From an uncultured Ruminococcus sp. (GTDB lineage: Bacteria > Bacillota > Clostridia > Oscillospirales > Acutalibacteraceae), in NCBI GenBank assembly GCA_902765625.1, contig CACXAO010000005.1, forward strand, positions 1 through 56,361: a stretch of 56,361 nt of DNA, read 5' to 3'. Shown here piece by piece: positions 1 to 6,732 of this stretch. Made by a program: the position numbers and the translations under genes. The notes under the pieces were generated by a model, which worked only from the letters and a program-made list of their open reading frames with translations, did not search any database and was not told where the DNA came from. Every line of letters begins with the position of its first letter. Within the stretch, counting starts at the first letter, position 1.

Positions 1-129
1 CTGCTCCGCAATGTTGAGAGCTTCCTTTGCGGACATAATACCGAGCTGCTGACCGTCTGAGCTGATGACTCTCAGCTCCTTGTCGCGGATTTCTTCATTA
101 ATCTGAATGTTGTTATCTTTCTTGCCGAT
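1..129 (-). CDS. infC: Translation initiation factor IF-3, 5' part only
   Basis: The reverse strand encodes the first 43 residues of IF-3, which binds the 30S subunit and checks start-codon selection; the gene runs off the left edge. The conserved N-terminal block is visible (INEEIRDKELRVISSDGQQL, then GIMSAKEAL). No ATG or TTG lies in frame near the start. A GGAGGT ribosome site at 143-138 is followed 8 nt later by ATC at 129-127, which I take as the start. Near-cognate AUU/AUC/AUA starts are known for infC and allow autoregulation, because IF-3 rejects such starts. A GTG at 150-148 is in frame but lies upstream of the ribosome site, so it is less likely. Confidence 0.88.
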   Translation of the reverse strand, partial: MGKKDNNIQINEEIRDKELRVISSDGQQLGIMSAKEALNIAEQ

Positions 130-297
130 GGTTGAGCACCTCCAAAGCACATTTAGCGAAAATAAGAATGCGGACAGAAATACTTCCGTCCGCAGCAATA
201 CACAACTATAGCATACATATATATAGTCAGATATTGACCCGTGCAGACGGTACCCCACAGGTGAAAGCATTTCTGCTTTGCTTTATTTTACCGAATC
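130..297 (-). promoter_or_regulatory. infC leader with terminator-like hairpin
   Basis: This is the roughly 160-nt untranslated leader between the predicted promoter and infC. On the minus strand it holds a small hairpin with a GAAA loop (about 270-285) and a strong one at 169-194 (arms TGCGGAC/GTCCGCA plus inner pairs), followed by the U-rich TTCTTATTTT. This resembles an attenuator just ahead of the ribosome site. Firmicute infC-rpmI-rplT operons often carry L20-binding leaders with this organisation; assignment to that class is inference. Confidence 0.5.
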
Positions 298-326
298 ATT
301 ATATTATATAAATCCATGTTTGTCAA
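298..326 (-). promoter_or_regulatory. Promoter of infC
   Basis: On the minus strand, -35 TTGACA (326-321) and -10 TATAAT (303-298) are separated by 17 nt. Both boxes match the sigma-70/SigA consensus exactly. It lies just beyond the stop of the ATPase-CYTH gene and points toward infC. Confidence 0.8.
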
Positions 327-340
327 GAGCTTTTTTATTT

Positions 341-1453
341 TTATTGCAATTTTTCAAAAAACTCCTTATATGTTTGCGCAAGGGTCTTGTTTCTGAATTG
401 CTTTTCAAACGTCACTTCTCTCAGCACCGTGACAAAATCAGGCAGCTCAAACGGCTGGCTTTCGTCTAGCAGCTCGATTTCGAGCAAGGCAAGCTTGTCC
501 CAGAACGGAAAAACATCAAGCTCGAAATATGTATTCTTCCATACAATACAATATCTGTCTTTAGCTATGGTACCTTGACAATATTCCTTTTGAGAAAAAT
601 AACTGTTGTATTCAGCCTCGCTTATTCTCTCCTCCGTCTCAATGCGGCGTATATCGCTGATTTTTTTCTTGACGGTTTTAATAAATACCGCCTGCTCTCC
701 CTCACCGCGCTTTCTGATTCGGAATCTGCCTTCCTCAGGCGTTTTCAGATAGGTTTGCGAAAGCGGAATCCTGCGGCAGGCGGGCAGACTGTTCAAAAGC
801 TTGAGGTCGGGATAAAATATTAAAAACTTCCGTTCGATCTCAAGCGGTTCGGGAATACCGACAACCGCGAGCGTTTCTATTAATAAACGCTTTAATTTGC
901 CGTCAAAGTCGGTGCTGTTGTCAATCACGCGAAGGTGCGGAGTTCCTGTCCAGACCGAAATAAGCCTGTCGTCAAGCCTGCGCGCCGCTTCCAGATCATC
1001 GCTTCGAACGCTGTTGTTATCCGTCTGATAGTATTTCTCTGCGCCTTTTGCGGCTGTAACAAGATGAAAGACCGCGTCGTACTCGCAAAGAATCTCATTT
1101 TCAAACCAACCGTGCCCGTTCGCATAGCGGAAAAACTCATCGTCGGTTACATATGCGCGGCTGTCCATCAGTCCCCTGTCACATAGGATAACGCACTTTT
1201 CCGCGGCAGATTTTTCGGCAAGCTTGCCGAGTCGTTTCTCACCCTCGAGCTGGGTCTTGAACAGCAGACTGTGAAACGCGTAGCTGCCCATGTTCTCCGG
1301 CGTTTTACCGGAAGCCATTAACTTTGTAGCGGTTTCGTCAAGGCACAGAACCTCAGCTCCTGCTTGTTCAAGCTCTGTTTTTAGGAACGTCATAGCCGAG
1401 GATTTACCGGCGCACGGACCGCCCGTAAGAGCAATTTTGATAATCTGAGACAT
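341..1453 (-). CDS. AAA_28-like ATPase fused to CYTH triphosphate-tunnel domain
   Basis: A two-domain protein of about 370 residues. The N-terminal half is a P-loop nucleotide-binding domain (Walker A GGPCAGKSS near residue 13) of the AAA_28/NadR-like kinase type. The C-terminal half starts at EIERKFLI, the signature of CYTH/triphosphate tunnel metalloenzymes, with the basic and acidic strand residues (RFRIRKRGEG, FIKTVKKK, ELDVF) that line the tunnel in that family. CYTH enzymes act on triphosphorylated substrates with divalent metal; the substrate here is unknown. I chose ATG 1453, with GGGTGA at a suitable distance, over the in-frame GTG at 1462. The gene lies upstream of infC on the same strand, but infC has its own promoter. 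Confidence 0.85.
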   Translation of the reverse strand: MSQIIKIALTGGPCAGKSSAMTFLKTELEQAGAEVLCLDETATKLMASGKTPENMGSYAFHSLLFKTQLEGEKRLGKLAEKSAAEKCVILCDRGLMDSRAYVTDDEFFRYANGHGWFENEILCEYDAVFHLVTAAKGAEKYYQTDNNSVRSDDLEAARRLDDRLISVWTGTPHLRVIDNSTDFDGKLKRLLIETLAVVGIPEPLEIERKFLIFYPDLKLLNSLPACRRIPLSQTYLKTPEEGRFRIRKRGEGEQAVFIKTVKKKISDIRRIETEERISEAEYNSYFSQKEYCQGTIAKDRYCIVWKNTYFELDVFPFWDKLALLEIELLDESQPFELPDFVTVLREVTFEKQFRNKTLAQTYKEFFEKLQ

Positions 1454-1591
1454 AAATATCACCCGAAATTAACAGATAACATTATTATAATCTGCAATAA
1501 TATCATTATATTTCTAAAAAAGAATATAAACAGAGTTTTAAAGTGCTAAAATACTAAAAGAAAATTTCACTTTTGAAAGGAAGTTATATAA

Positions 1592-2577
1592 ATGGCAAAG
1601 CAGAATATCGATTGGTCAAACCTCGGCTTCGGTTACATCAAAACCAACGAGCGTTTCTTACAACCGACGACATGGTAACCATCAGCGAATGCGCAGGCGT
1701 TCTCCAGTACGCTCAGACCGTATTCGAGGGCTTGAAGGCATACACAACCTGCGACGGCAGAGTTGTAGTGTTCCGTCCCGACCTCAACGCTTCCAGACTC
1801 AAGGACAGCTGCGAGCGTCTTGAAATGCCCGTTTACCCCGAGGACAAGTTCATTGAGGCAATCAAGAAGGTTGTCAAGGCGAATATCGACTTTGTACCTC
1901 CCTACGGAACAGGTGCGACTCTTTATGTTCGTCCCTACATGTTCGGTACCAACCCCGTAATCGGCGTTAAGCCCGCGAACGACTACCAGTTCCGCGTTTT
2001 CACCACACCCGTAGGTCCTTACTTCAAGGGCGGCGCAAAGCCTATCACAATCAAGGTTTCCGACTTTGACAGAGCAGCGCCTCACGGCACCGGTCACATC
2101 AAGGCAGGTCTGAACTACGCAATGAGCCTGCACGCAATCGTTACCGCTCACGAGGAAGGCTTTGACGAGAATATGTACCTCGACGCAGCTACACGCACTA
2201 AGGTTGAGGAAACCGGCGGCGCTAACTTCCTCTTTATCACAAAGGACGGCAAGGTTGTAACTCCTAAGTCAAACAGCATTCTCCCCTCTATCACAAGACG
2301 TTCGCTCATGTATGTTGCAGAGCACTATCTCGGTCTTGAGGTTGAGCAGAGAGAGGTTTACTTCGATGAGGTAAAGGACTTCGCGGAGTGCGGACTCTGC
2401 GGTACCGCTGCGGTAATCTCACCTGTAGGCAAGATTTACGATCACGGCAAGGAAATCTGCTTCCCGAGCGGTATGGAAGAAATGGGTCCGATCACAAAGA
2501 AGCTTTACGAAACCCTCACAGGCATCCAGATGGGTCAGATCGAAGCTCCCGAAGGCTGGATTCAGGAAATCAAATAA
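1592..2577 (+). pseudogene. ilvE: Branched-chain amino acid aminotransferase, frameshifted near the N-terminus
   Basis: A fold-type IV PLP aminotransferase that interconverts branched-chain amino acids and their 2-oxo acids. The expected N-terminus starts at ATG 1592 (MAKQNIDWSNLGFGYIKT) behind AAAGGAAG, but this frame stops at 1676-1678 (TGGTAA). The body resumes in another frame at LTTDDMVTISECAGVL and runs intact to 2577, including GHIKAGLNYA and VEETGGANFL. Between ERF and LTTDDM about 13 residues normal for this family are missing, and the frame offset fits exactly a 40-nt deletion. An alternative start (TTG 1573) would give an unrelated N-terminus and is not credible. Either a true pseudogene or an assembly error; the rest of the gene shows no decay. 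Confidence 0.8.
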
Positions 2578-2597
2578 TTATCAGAGTACATAACAAG

Positions 2598-2633
2598 CAG
2601 AGGTTTGGCGTTATACCAGACCTCTGTTTTTTT
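2598..2633 (+). terminator. Rho-independent terminator of ilvE
   Basis: Stem CAGAGGTTTGG/CCAGACCTCTG (11 bp, one G-U) with a 7-nt loop, followed by a run of eight T, 20 nt after the ilvE stop. Confidence 0.88.
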
Positions 2634-2663
2634 GTTGGCAGATATAATTGGTCGCTGTAATAT

Positions 2664-2696
2664 AAAAAGAAAGGAGCCGTCGCTGAGACAGCTCCT
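2664..2696 (-). terminator. Rho-independent terminator of pnp
   Basis: Read on the minus strand: stem AGGAGCTGTC/GACGGCTCCT (10 bp with one wobble), then TTTCTTTTT. It lies just after the pnp stop at 2710 and converges with the ilvE terminator. Confidence 0.82.
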
Positions 2697-2709
2697 AAAC
2701 TATTTTAAA

Positions 2710-4769
2710 TTAACCTCTGCGGTTTCTTCTGTCGTTGTTTCTGGGTCTGCGCGGACGGCTGGGACGGTCGTTGTCGCCGTTGTCCTCGGGAGTGAGACCG
2801 TCAACGTCGATGAGTACCTGACGGCGGCTGAGGTTGAGTCTGCCCTTGTCGTCGATCTCTGTTACCATAACGCGGATGATGTCGCCTACGTTTACAACAT
2901 CGGTAACGTTCTCGGTGCGCTTAACGTCGAGCTGAGACACGTGAACAAGACCTTCCTTGCCGGGAGCGATTTCAACGAACGCGCCGAAGTCCATGATTCT
3001 CGTAACCTTGCCGAGGTACATTGCGCCGGGCTCGGGATCGGAAGCGATGGTCTGGATGATATCGATCGCGCGCTTACACTTCTCAGCGTCAAGACCTGCG
3101 ACGAATACCTGTCCGGTCTCGCCCTCTTCCTCGATGTCGACCTTAACGTCGCACTCAGCCTGGATTTCCTTGATGACCTTACCGCTCTTACCGATAACCT
3201 CGCTGATTTTGTCAGCGGGAATGGTAGTTGTAAACATCTTGGGAGCGTAGGGTGAAAGCTCGGGTCTGGGCTCTGCGATAGCCTTGAGCATTACCTCGTC
3301 GAGGATGAAGATACGAGCCTTGTGGGTCTTTTCAAGAGCTTCCTTGACCATCTCGGGAGTAAGACCGCTGATTTTGAGGTCCATCTGAATAGCTGTGATA
3401 CCCTCGTGAGTACCGGCAACCTTGAAGTCCATATCGCCGAAGAAGTCCTCAAGCCCCTGGATATCTACCATAGTCATCCAGCGCTCGCCCTCGGTGATAA
3501 GACCGCAGGAAATACCTGCAACGGGAGCCTTGATGGGAACGCCGGCGTCCATGAGCGCGAGGGTTGAACCGCAGACTGAACCCTGAGATGTGGAACCGTT
3601 CGAGGAAAGAACCTCGGAGACGAGTCTGAGAGCGTACGGGAACTCCTCTACGGACGGAATAACGGGAAGAAGCGCTCTCTCTGCAAGCGCGCCGTGACCG
3701 ATTTCACGTCTGCCGGGACCGCGGCTGGGCTTTGTCTCGCCTACCGAGTAGCTCGGGAAGTTGTAGTGGTGAATATATCTTTTCTCGGTTTCGCCGTCGA
3801 TGCCGTCGAGGAGCTGCTTGTCGCCGACGGTGCCGAGGGTGGCAACGGTGAGAACCTGAGTCTGACCTCTTGTGAACATACCGGAACCGTGAACTCTCGG
3901 AAGAACGCCTACCTCGCTTGCGAGAGGACGGATATCGTTCATGCCTCTGCCGTCAACGCGCTTCTGCTCGTCGAGGAGCCAGCGGCGAACGATGAATTTC
4001 TGAGTCTTGTAAAGGCACTCGTCAATAAGAGCCTCCTGCTCGGGATAAATCTCGTCGAACTTCTCGTGAACAGCCTCGTAGATGGGCTTGAGACGCTCGT
4101 CGCGGACGGTCTTGTCGTCGGTATCGAGAGCGGCTTTAACGTCCTCCTCGGCAAATGCCTTGATAGCTTCAAACATCTCGTGATCGGGCTCGAGGCTTGC
4201 AAACTCAAACTTGGGCTTGCCGATTTCGTTTTTGATATTGTTGATGAAGCTGATGATTTTCTGGTTTGCCTCATGGCCGAACATGATGGCGTTGTACATT
4301 TCCTCGTCGGAAACGCAGTCTGCACCTGCTTCGATCATAGCGATTCTCTCGCTGGTGGAAGCGACGGTGGTTGACATACGCGAAACCTTTCTCTGTTCCT
4401 CAGAGGGGTTGATAACGTATTCGCCGTCAACCATGCCGACGGAGCAGCCTGAGATAGGACCGTTCCACGGTACATCGGAGATAGAGATAGCAATGGACGC
4501 ACCGATCATAGCCACGATTTCGGGCTGGCAGTCGGGGTCAACGCTCATAACTGTGCAGACGATTGAAACATCGTTGCGCATGCTCTTGTCGAAGAGCGGA
4601 CGGATAGGACGGTCGATAACACGGCTGGTGAGGATAGCGTGCTCGGAGGGTCTGCCCTCTCTCTTGAGGTAACGAGCTGAGTCATCTTGCCTGTTTCGAC
4701 CTTAAGGGGTCTGCCCGCGAACTCGGTTTCGAAAACGCGGTACTTGTCAAATGTCATAAAGCTGTTCAT
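2710..4769 (-). pseudogene. pnp: Polynucleotide phosphorylase with internal out-of-frame deletion
   Basis: PNPase degrades RNA phosphorolytically from the 3' end and works as a trimer. The gene starts properly at ATG 4769 (MNSFMTFDKYRVFETEF) behind AAAGGAT, but after GKMTQL the frame changes and about 49 residues of the first RNase PH-like domain, from the ANG block to the IPG block, are absent. Sequence resumes one frame over at RYLKREGRPSEHAIL near 4683 and is intact to the end: second RNase PH domain (FTRGQTQ, GPGRREIGHGAL), KH domain (VIGKSGKVIK), S1 domain (GKVTRIMDFGAFVEI) and an Arg-rich tail. The shifted N-terminal frame ends at 4545. PNPase is rarely lost in this group, so a misassembly is a serious alternative. 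Confidence 0.85.
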
Positions 4770-4816
4770 TCTAAAATCCTTTCTGAAAATATTTTCAACG
4801 GGATTTTACACTGCTT

Positions 4817-4863
4817 TAGCAATAATATAAACCCGCTGCGCGAGTGGACTTATATTACCGCTA
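4817..4863 (-). promoter_or_regulatory. Long hairpin in the pnp leader
   Basis: A 14-bp stem (arms 4817-4830 and 4850-4863) lies between rpsO and pnp. The two positions that do not pair on the plus strand (A opposite C) become U-G wobble pairs in the minus-strand RNA, so the structure fits pnp mRNA specifically. In Escherichia coli PNPase autoregulates through an RNase III-processed leader hairpin in the same rpsO-pnp arrangement; a similar role here is inference. Confidence 0.55.
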
Positions 4864-4896
4864 AAAAAGAGTAAGAAATCCCGTTATTTGAATGTA

Positions 4897-4922
4897 GGGC
4901 AAACGGGAAAACCCGCTTGCCC
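4897..4922 (-). terminator. GC-rich hairpin after rpsO
   Basis: Stem GGGCAAGCGGG/CCCGTTTGCCC (11 bp, one G-U wobble) with a TTTT loop, 13 nt after the rpsO stop on the minus strand. No U-tract follows directly, so it may be a partial terminator, an RNA stabiliser or a processing site between rpsO and pnp rather than a full stop. Confidence 0.55.
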
Positions 4923-4934
4923 TTTGCTACAAAC

Positions 4935-5198
4935 TTACTTACGGATGCCGAGTCTGGCGATGATAGAACGGTATCTCTCGATATCAACCTTCTTGAGGTA
5001 GCCGAGAAGGCTTCTTCTCTGACCAACCATCATCAAAAGACCGCGTCTGCTGTGGTGATCCTTCTTATGGATCTTGAGGTGCTCGGTGAGGTCGTTGATT
5101 CTTCTGGTAAGAAGTGCGATCTGAACCTCGGGAGAACCTGTGTCGCCCTCGTGGAGAGCGTACTCAGCCATAATAGCCTGCTTTTCTTCTTTAAGCAT
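4935..5198 (-). CDS. rpsO: 30S ribosomal protein S15
   Basis: An 87-residue S15 of usual length, which binds 16S rRNA in the platform of the 30S subunit. Family blocks are visible: [13 protein letters not shown], the [10 protein letters not shown] turn and [11 protein letters not shown]. The ATG at 5198 follows AAGGTGG. It precedes pnp on the same strand, the classic rpsO-pnp order, with two RNA hairpins in the 165-nt gap. Confidence 0.97.
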   Translation of the reverse strand: MLKEEKQAIMAEYALHEGDTGSPEVQIALLTRRINDLTEHLKIHKKDHHSRRGLLMMVGQRRSLLGYLKKVDIERYRSIIARLGIRK

Positions 5199-5305
5199 GT
5201 GTATTCCACCTTTATAAAAATATTTGTCACCATAGTCTCAGAAAAAGGCTGTGAAATTCCGCTTTGCGGCTTATCCCAAAATCCGAGGCGTAGGTCAACT
5301 GTTAT

Positions 5306-5334
5306 ATATTATCACAAATCGCGATAATTGTAAA
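5306..5334 (-). promoter_or_regulatory. Promoter of rpsO-pnp
   Basis: Minus strand -35 TTTACA (5334-5329), 17-nt spacer, -10 TAATAT (5311-5306). The rpsO leader is about 100 nt. Confidence 0.65.
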
Positions 5335-5348
5335 GTATTTTTTTCTTT

Positions 5349-5744
5349 TTATTTTATTTCATCCTTAACAGCTTCGGCACGTTTTTTCTTAACGGTTCTG
5401 CTGATACCGCTCATTGTCTTTTGTCTGTCTGAATCCTGCATTTCCCTGAGCGAAAGCAGCATACTTCGTTCTTCTCCCGAGAGAAACATAACGCCGTCGC
5501 CGACATTTGCGAGAGGACTGCCGTCGTAAAACAGTGTGTTAACGTCAATTTTCAGCGCGTCAACAATAGCAAGAATCATTCCAACGCTGGGTTCGCTCAC
5601 ACCGGTTTCATACTTAGTATAGGTAGTGCGGTTGATGCCGAGTATATCGGCGAGTTCCTTTTGAGTATATCCCATGCGTTTGCGGTACTTAACTAAATTT
5701 TCGCTGAAAAAATTGAGTCCGCTTATCTCCGATCTCATTGGCAT
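5349..5744 (-). CDS. XRE-family helix-turn-helix regulator
   Basis: A 131-residue DNA-binding protein. Residues about 16-70 form a Cro/CI-type HTH (LVKYRKRMGYTQKELADILG, then RTTYTKYETGVSEPS). The C-terminal part, about residues 85-131, is charged and probably helical, with a basic end (KKKRAEA), and contains no recognised ligand domain. The start could be ATG 5744 or the second ATG at 5738, both near GGGGGTGAGG. Its target is not evident; the tRNA promoter lies upstream on the opposite strand and the rpsO promoter directly downstream. Confidence 0.85.
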   Translation of the reverse strand: MPMRSEISGLNFFSENLVKYRKRMGYTQKELADILGINRTTYTKYETGVSEPSVGMILAIVDALKIDVNTLFYDGSPLANVGDGVMFLSGEERSMLLSLREMQDSDRQKTMSGISRTVKKKRAEAVKDEIK

Positions 5745-5859
5745 TTCCTCACCCCCATTTTATATATTTATTAATATTATAAACGATTTAAACGCGTTCT
5801 TCTACAAATGTGAAAAAAATTCACAAATGTTTTTACTGAAATTTATTTTAAATACCATC

Positions 5860-5888
5860 TTGAAATTTATGTAAGATTAGTGTATAAT
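5860..5888 (+). promoter_or_regulatory. Promoter of tRNA-Thr
   Basis: -35 TTGAAA (5860-5865), 17-nt spacer, -10 TATAAT (5883-5888), 17 nt before the tRNA 5' end. Confidence 0.78.
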
Positions 5889-5905
5889 AGATATGTTGTA
5901 AATTT

Positions 5906-5981
5906 GCTAATGTGGCGCAGCCGGTAGCGCAACTGATTCGTAATCAGTAGGTCAGGGGTTCGAATCCCCTCATTAGCTCCA
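5906..5981 (+). tRNA. tRNA-Thr (anticodon CGT)
   Basis: A complete cloverleaf of 76 nt with encoded CCA. The acceptor stem is GCTAATG/CATTAGC, the anticodon stem ACTGA/TCAGT, and the loop TTCGTAA places CGT at positions 34-36, which reads ACG codons. The T arm is GGGGTTCGAATCCCC. It has its own promoter and terminator. Confidence 0.95.
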
Positions 5982-5983
5982 AA

Positions 5984-6023
5984 ACAGACGGTGCAGTCCA
6001 AAGACTGTGCCGTCTGTTTTTTT
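5984..6023 (+). terminator. Terminator of tRNA-Thr
   Basis: Long stem ACAGACGG...CCGTCTGT extended by CAGTC/GACTG, loop CAAA, followed by seven T. It starts 3 nt after the encoded CCA. Confidence 0.85.
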
Positions 6024-6035
6024 AACCTAAGCGGT

Positions 6036-6049
6036 TGAGGGGATTCGAA
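6036..6049 (-). repeat. Inverted copy of the tRNA-Thr T arm
   Basis: TGAGGGGATTCGAA is the exact reverse complement of tRNA bases 5959-5972 (14 of 14). It is the first element of a small cassette behind the tRNA. Confidence 0.6.
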
Positions 6050-6062
6050 GGCGAGCGTTAAG

Positions 6063-6085
6063 AAAACAGTCCGGCGGACTGTTTT
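6063..6085. repeat. Perfect palindrome in the tRNA-linked cassette
   Basis: Arms AAAACAGTCCG and CGGACTGTTTT (11 bp, perfect) around a single central base, followed by one more T. It could form a terminator-like hairpin on either strand. Confidence 0.7.
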
Positions 6086-6162
6086 TAGCGAGAGCGCAGA
6101 TGAAACTATTCCAACCGCACTGAACACATTATGCGAGCAGTAAGCCTTGGCATTAGCAAACA

Positions 6163-6180
6163 CCCCTCATTAGCTCCAAA
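6163..6180 (+). repeat. Direct copy of the tRNA-Thr 3' end
   Basis: CCCCTCATTAGCTCCAAA repeats bases 5966-5983 exactly (18 of 18), 197 bp downstream. A duplicated tRNA 3' end is typical of an attachment site, but the enclosed segment has no gene, so this is at most a remnant or a small non-coding cassette. Confidence 0.7.
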
Positions 6181-6183
6181 CAA

Positions 6184-6226
6184 AAACCGCATGGGAAAGC
6201 CATTTTTGAGCAATCTCATGCGGTTT
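6184..6226 (-). terminator. Terminator of acyP
   Basis: Arms AAACCGCATG/CATGCGGTTT (10 bp) with a long loop. On the minus strand it is followed by TTGTTT, just after the acylphosphatase stop. Confidence 0.6.
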
Positions 6227-6236
6227 GATTAATTTT

Positions 6237-6521
6237 TTAATACCTGACTCTGAATCTTTTTTCCTTTGGGTCGGTGGGTATGCTTTTTCTGTCAATTTGA
6301 GAGATACGTATATAGTTGCTGTTTTCAAGCGTCAGTATTACCTGCTCAATCTGGGCACGGGTTCCTTGAAGCTCCATACTGACCGTCCCGTCGTACTCGT
6401 TGCGTACCCATCCGGTTGCGCCGTATTCATTTGCGGCGTATTGCGATACATAGCGAAAACCGACTCCCTGTACTCTTCCGTAAAATACAAGCCGGCAACG
6501 GATTATTTCGTTGTAGTTCAT
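6237..6521 (-). CDS. acyP: Acylphosphatase
   Basis: A 94-residue acylphosphatase that hydrolyses carboxyl-phosphate bonds in small acylphosphates. The phosphate-binding loop with catalytic Arg (GRVQGVGFR) and the catalytic Asn in GWVRNEYDG are both present, and the length is usual for this one-domain family. An isolated gene with its own promoter and terminator. Confidence 0.94.
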   Translation of the reverse strand: MNYNEIIRCRLVFYGRVQGVGFRYVSQYAANEYGATGWVRNEYDGTVSMELQGTRAQIEQVILTLENSNYIRISQIDRKSIPTDPKEKRFRVRY

Positions 6522-6555
6522 ACTCTGACCCTCCTGTTACCTGTTTTATAAATTT

Positions 6556-6584
6556 ATCATATCAGAAAACGAGACTTTTGTCCA
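6556..6584 (-). promoter_or_regulatory. Promoter of acyP
   Basis: Minus strand -35 TGGACA (6584-6579), 17-nt spacer, -10 TATGAT (6561-6556). Confidence 0.5.
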
Positions 6585-6637
6585 GAGATGCTTTGTTGTT
6601 TAGTTGATAATTATAGCTAAAATGTATTCGGTTATCA

Positions 6638-6666
6638 TTGAAATTTGTATATTTTTGTATTATAAT
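6638..6666 (+). promoter_or_regulatory. Promoter of the permease-kinase signalling operon
   Basis: -35 TTGAAA (6638-6643), 17-nt spacer, -10 TATAAT (6661-6666), giving a leader of about 60 nt before ATG 6733. Confidence 0.75.
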
Positions 6667-6732
6667 ATAATAAAGGAAACCTCTAAAGATATAAACTTGC
6701 TCAAAATCACTGGATTATTAAAAGGAATAGCT

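Noticed and set aside
1573..1591. TTG 1573 as the start of ilvE
   Set aside because: It would keep one frame through the lesion but gives an N-terminus unlike any aminotransferase and overlaps the ribosome site of ATG 1592.
2605..4374. Long plus-strand frames across pnp
   Set aside because: They mirror the conserved pnp coding sequence on the other strand and carry no recognisable domain.
5906..6180. Integrated phage or island at tRNA-Thr
   Set aside because: The direct repeats are only 197 bp apart and enclose no integrase or other gene.
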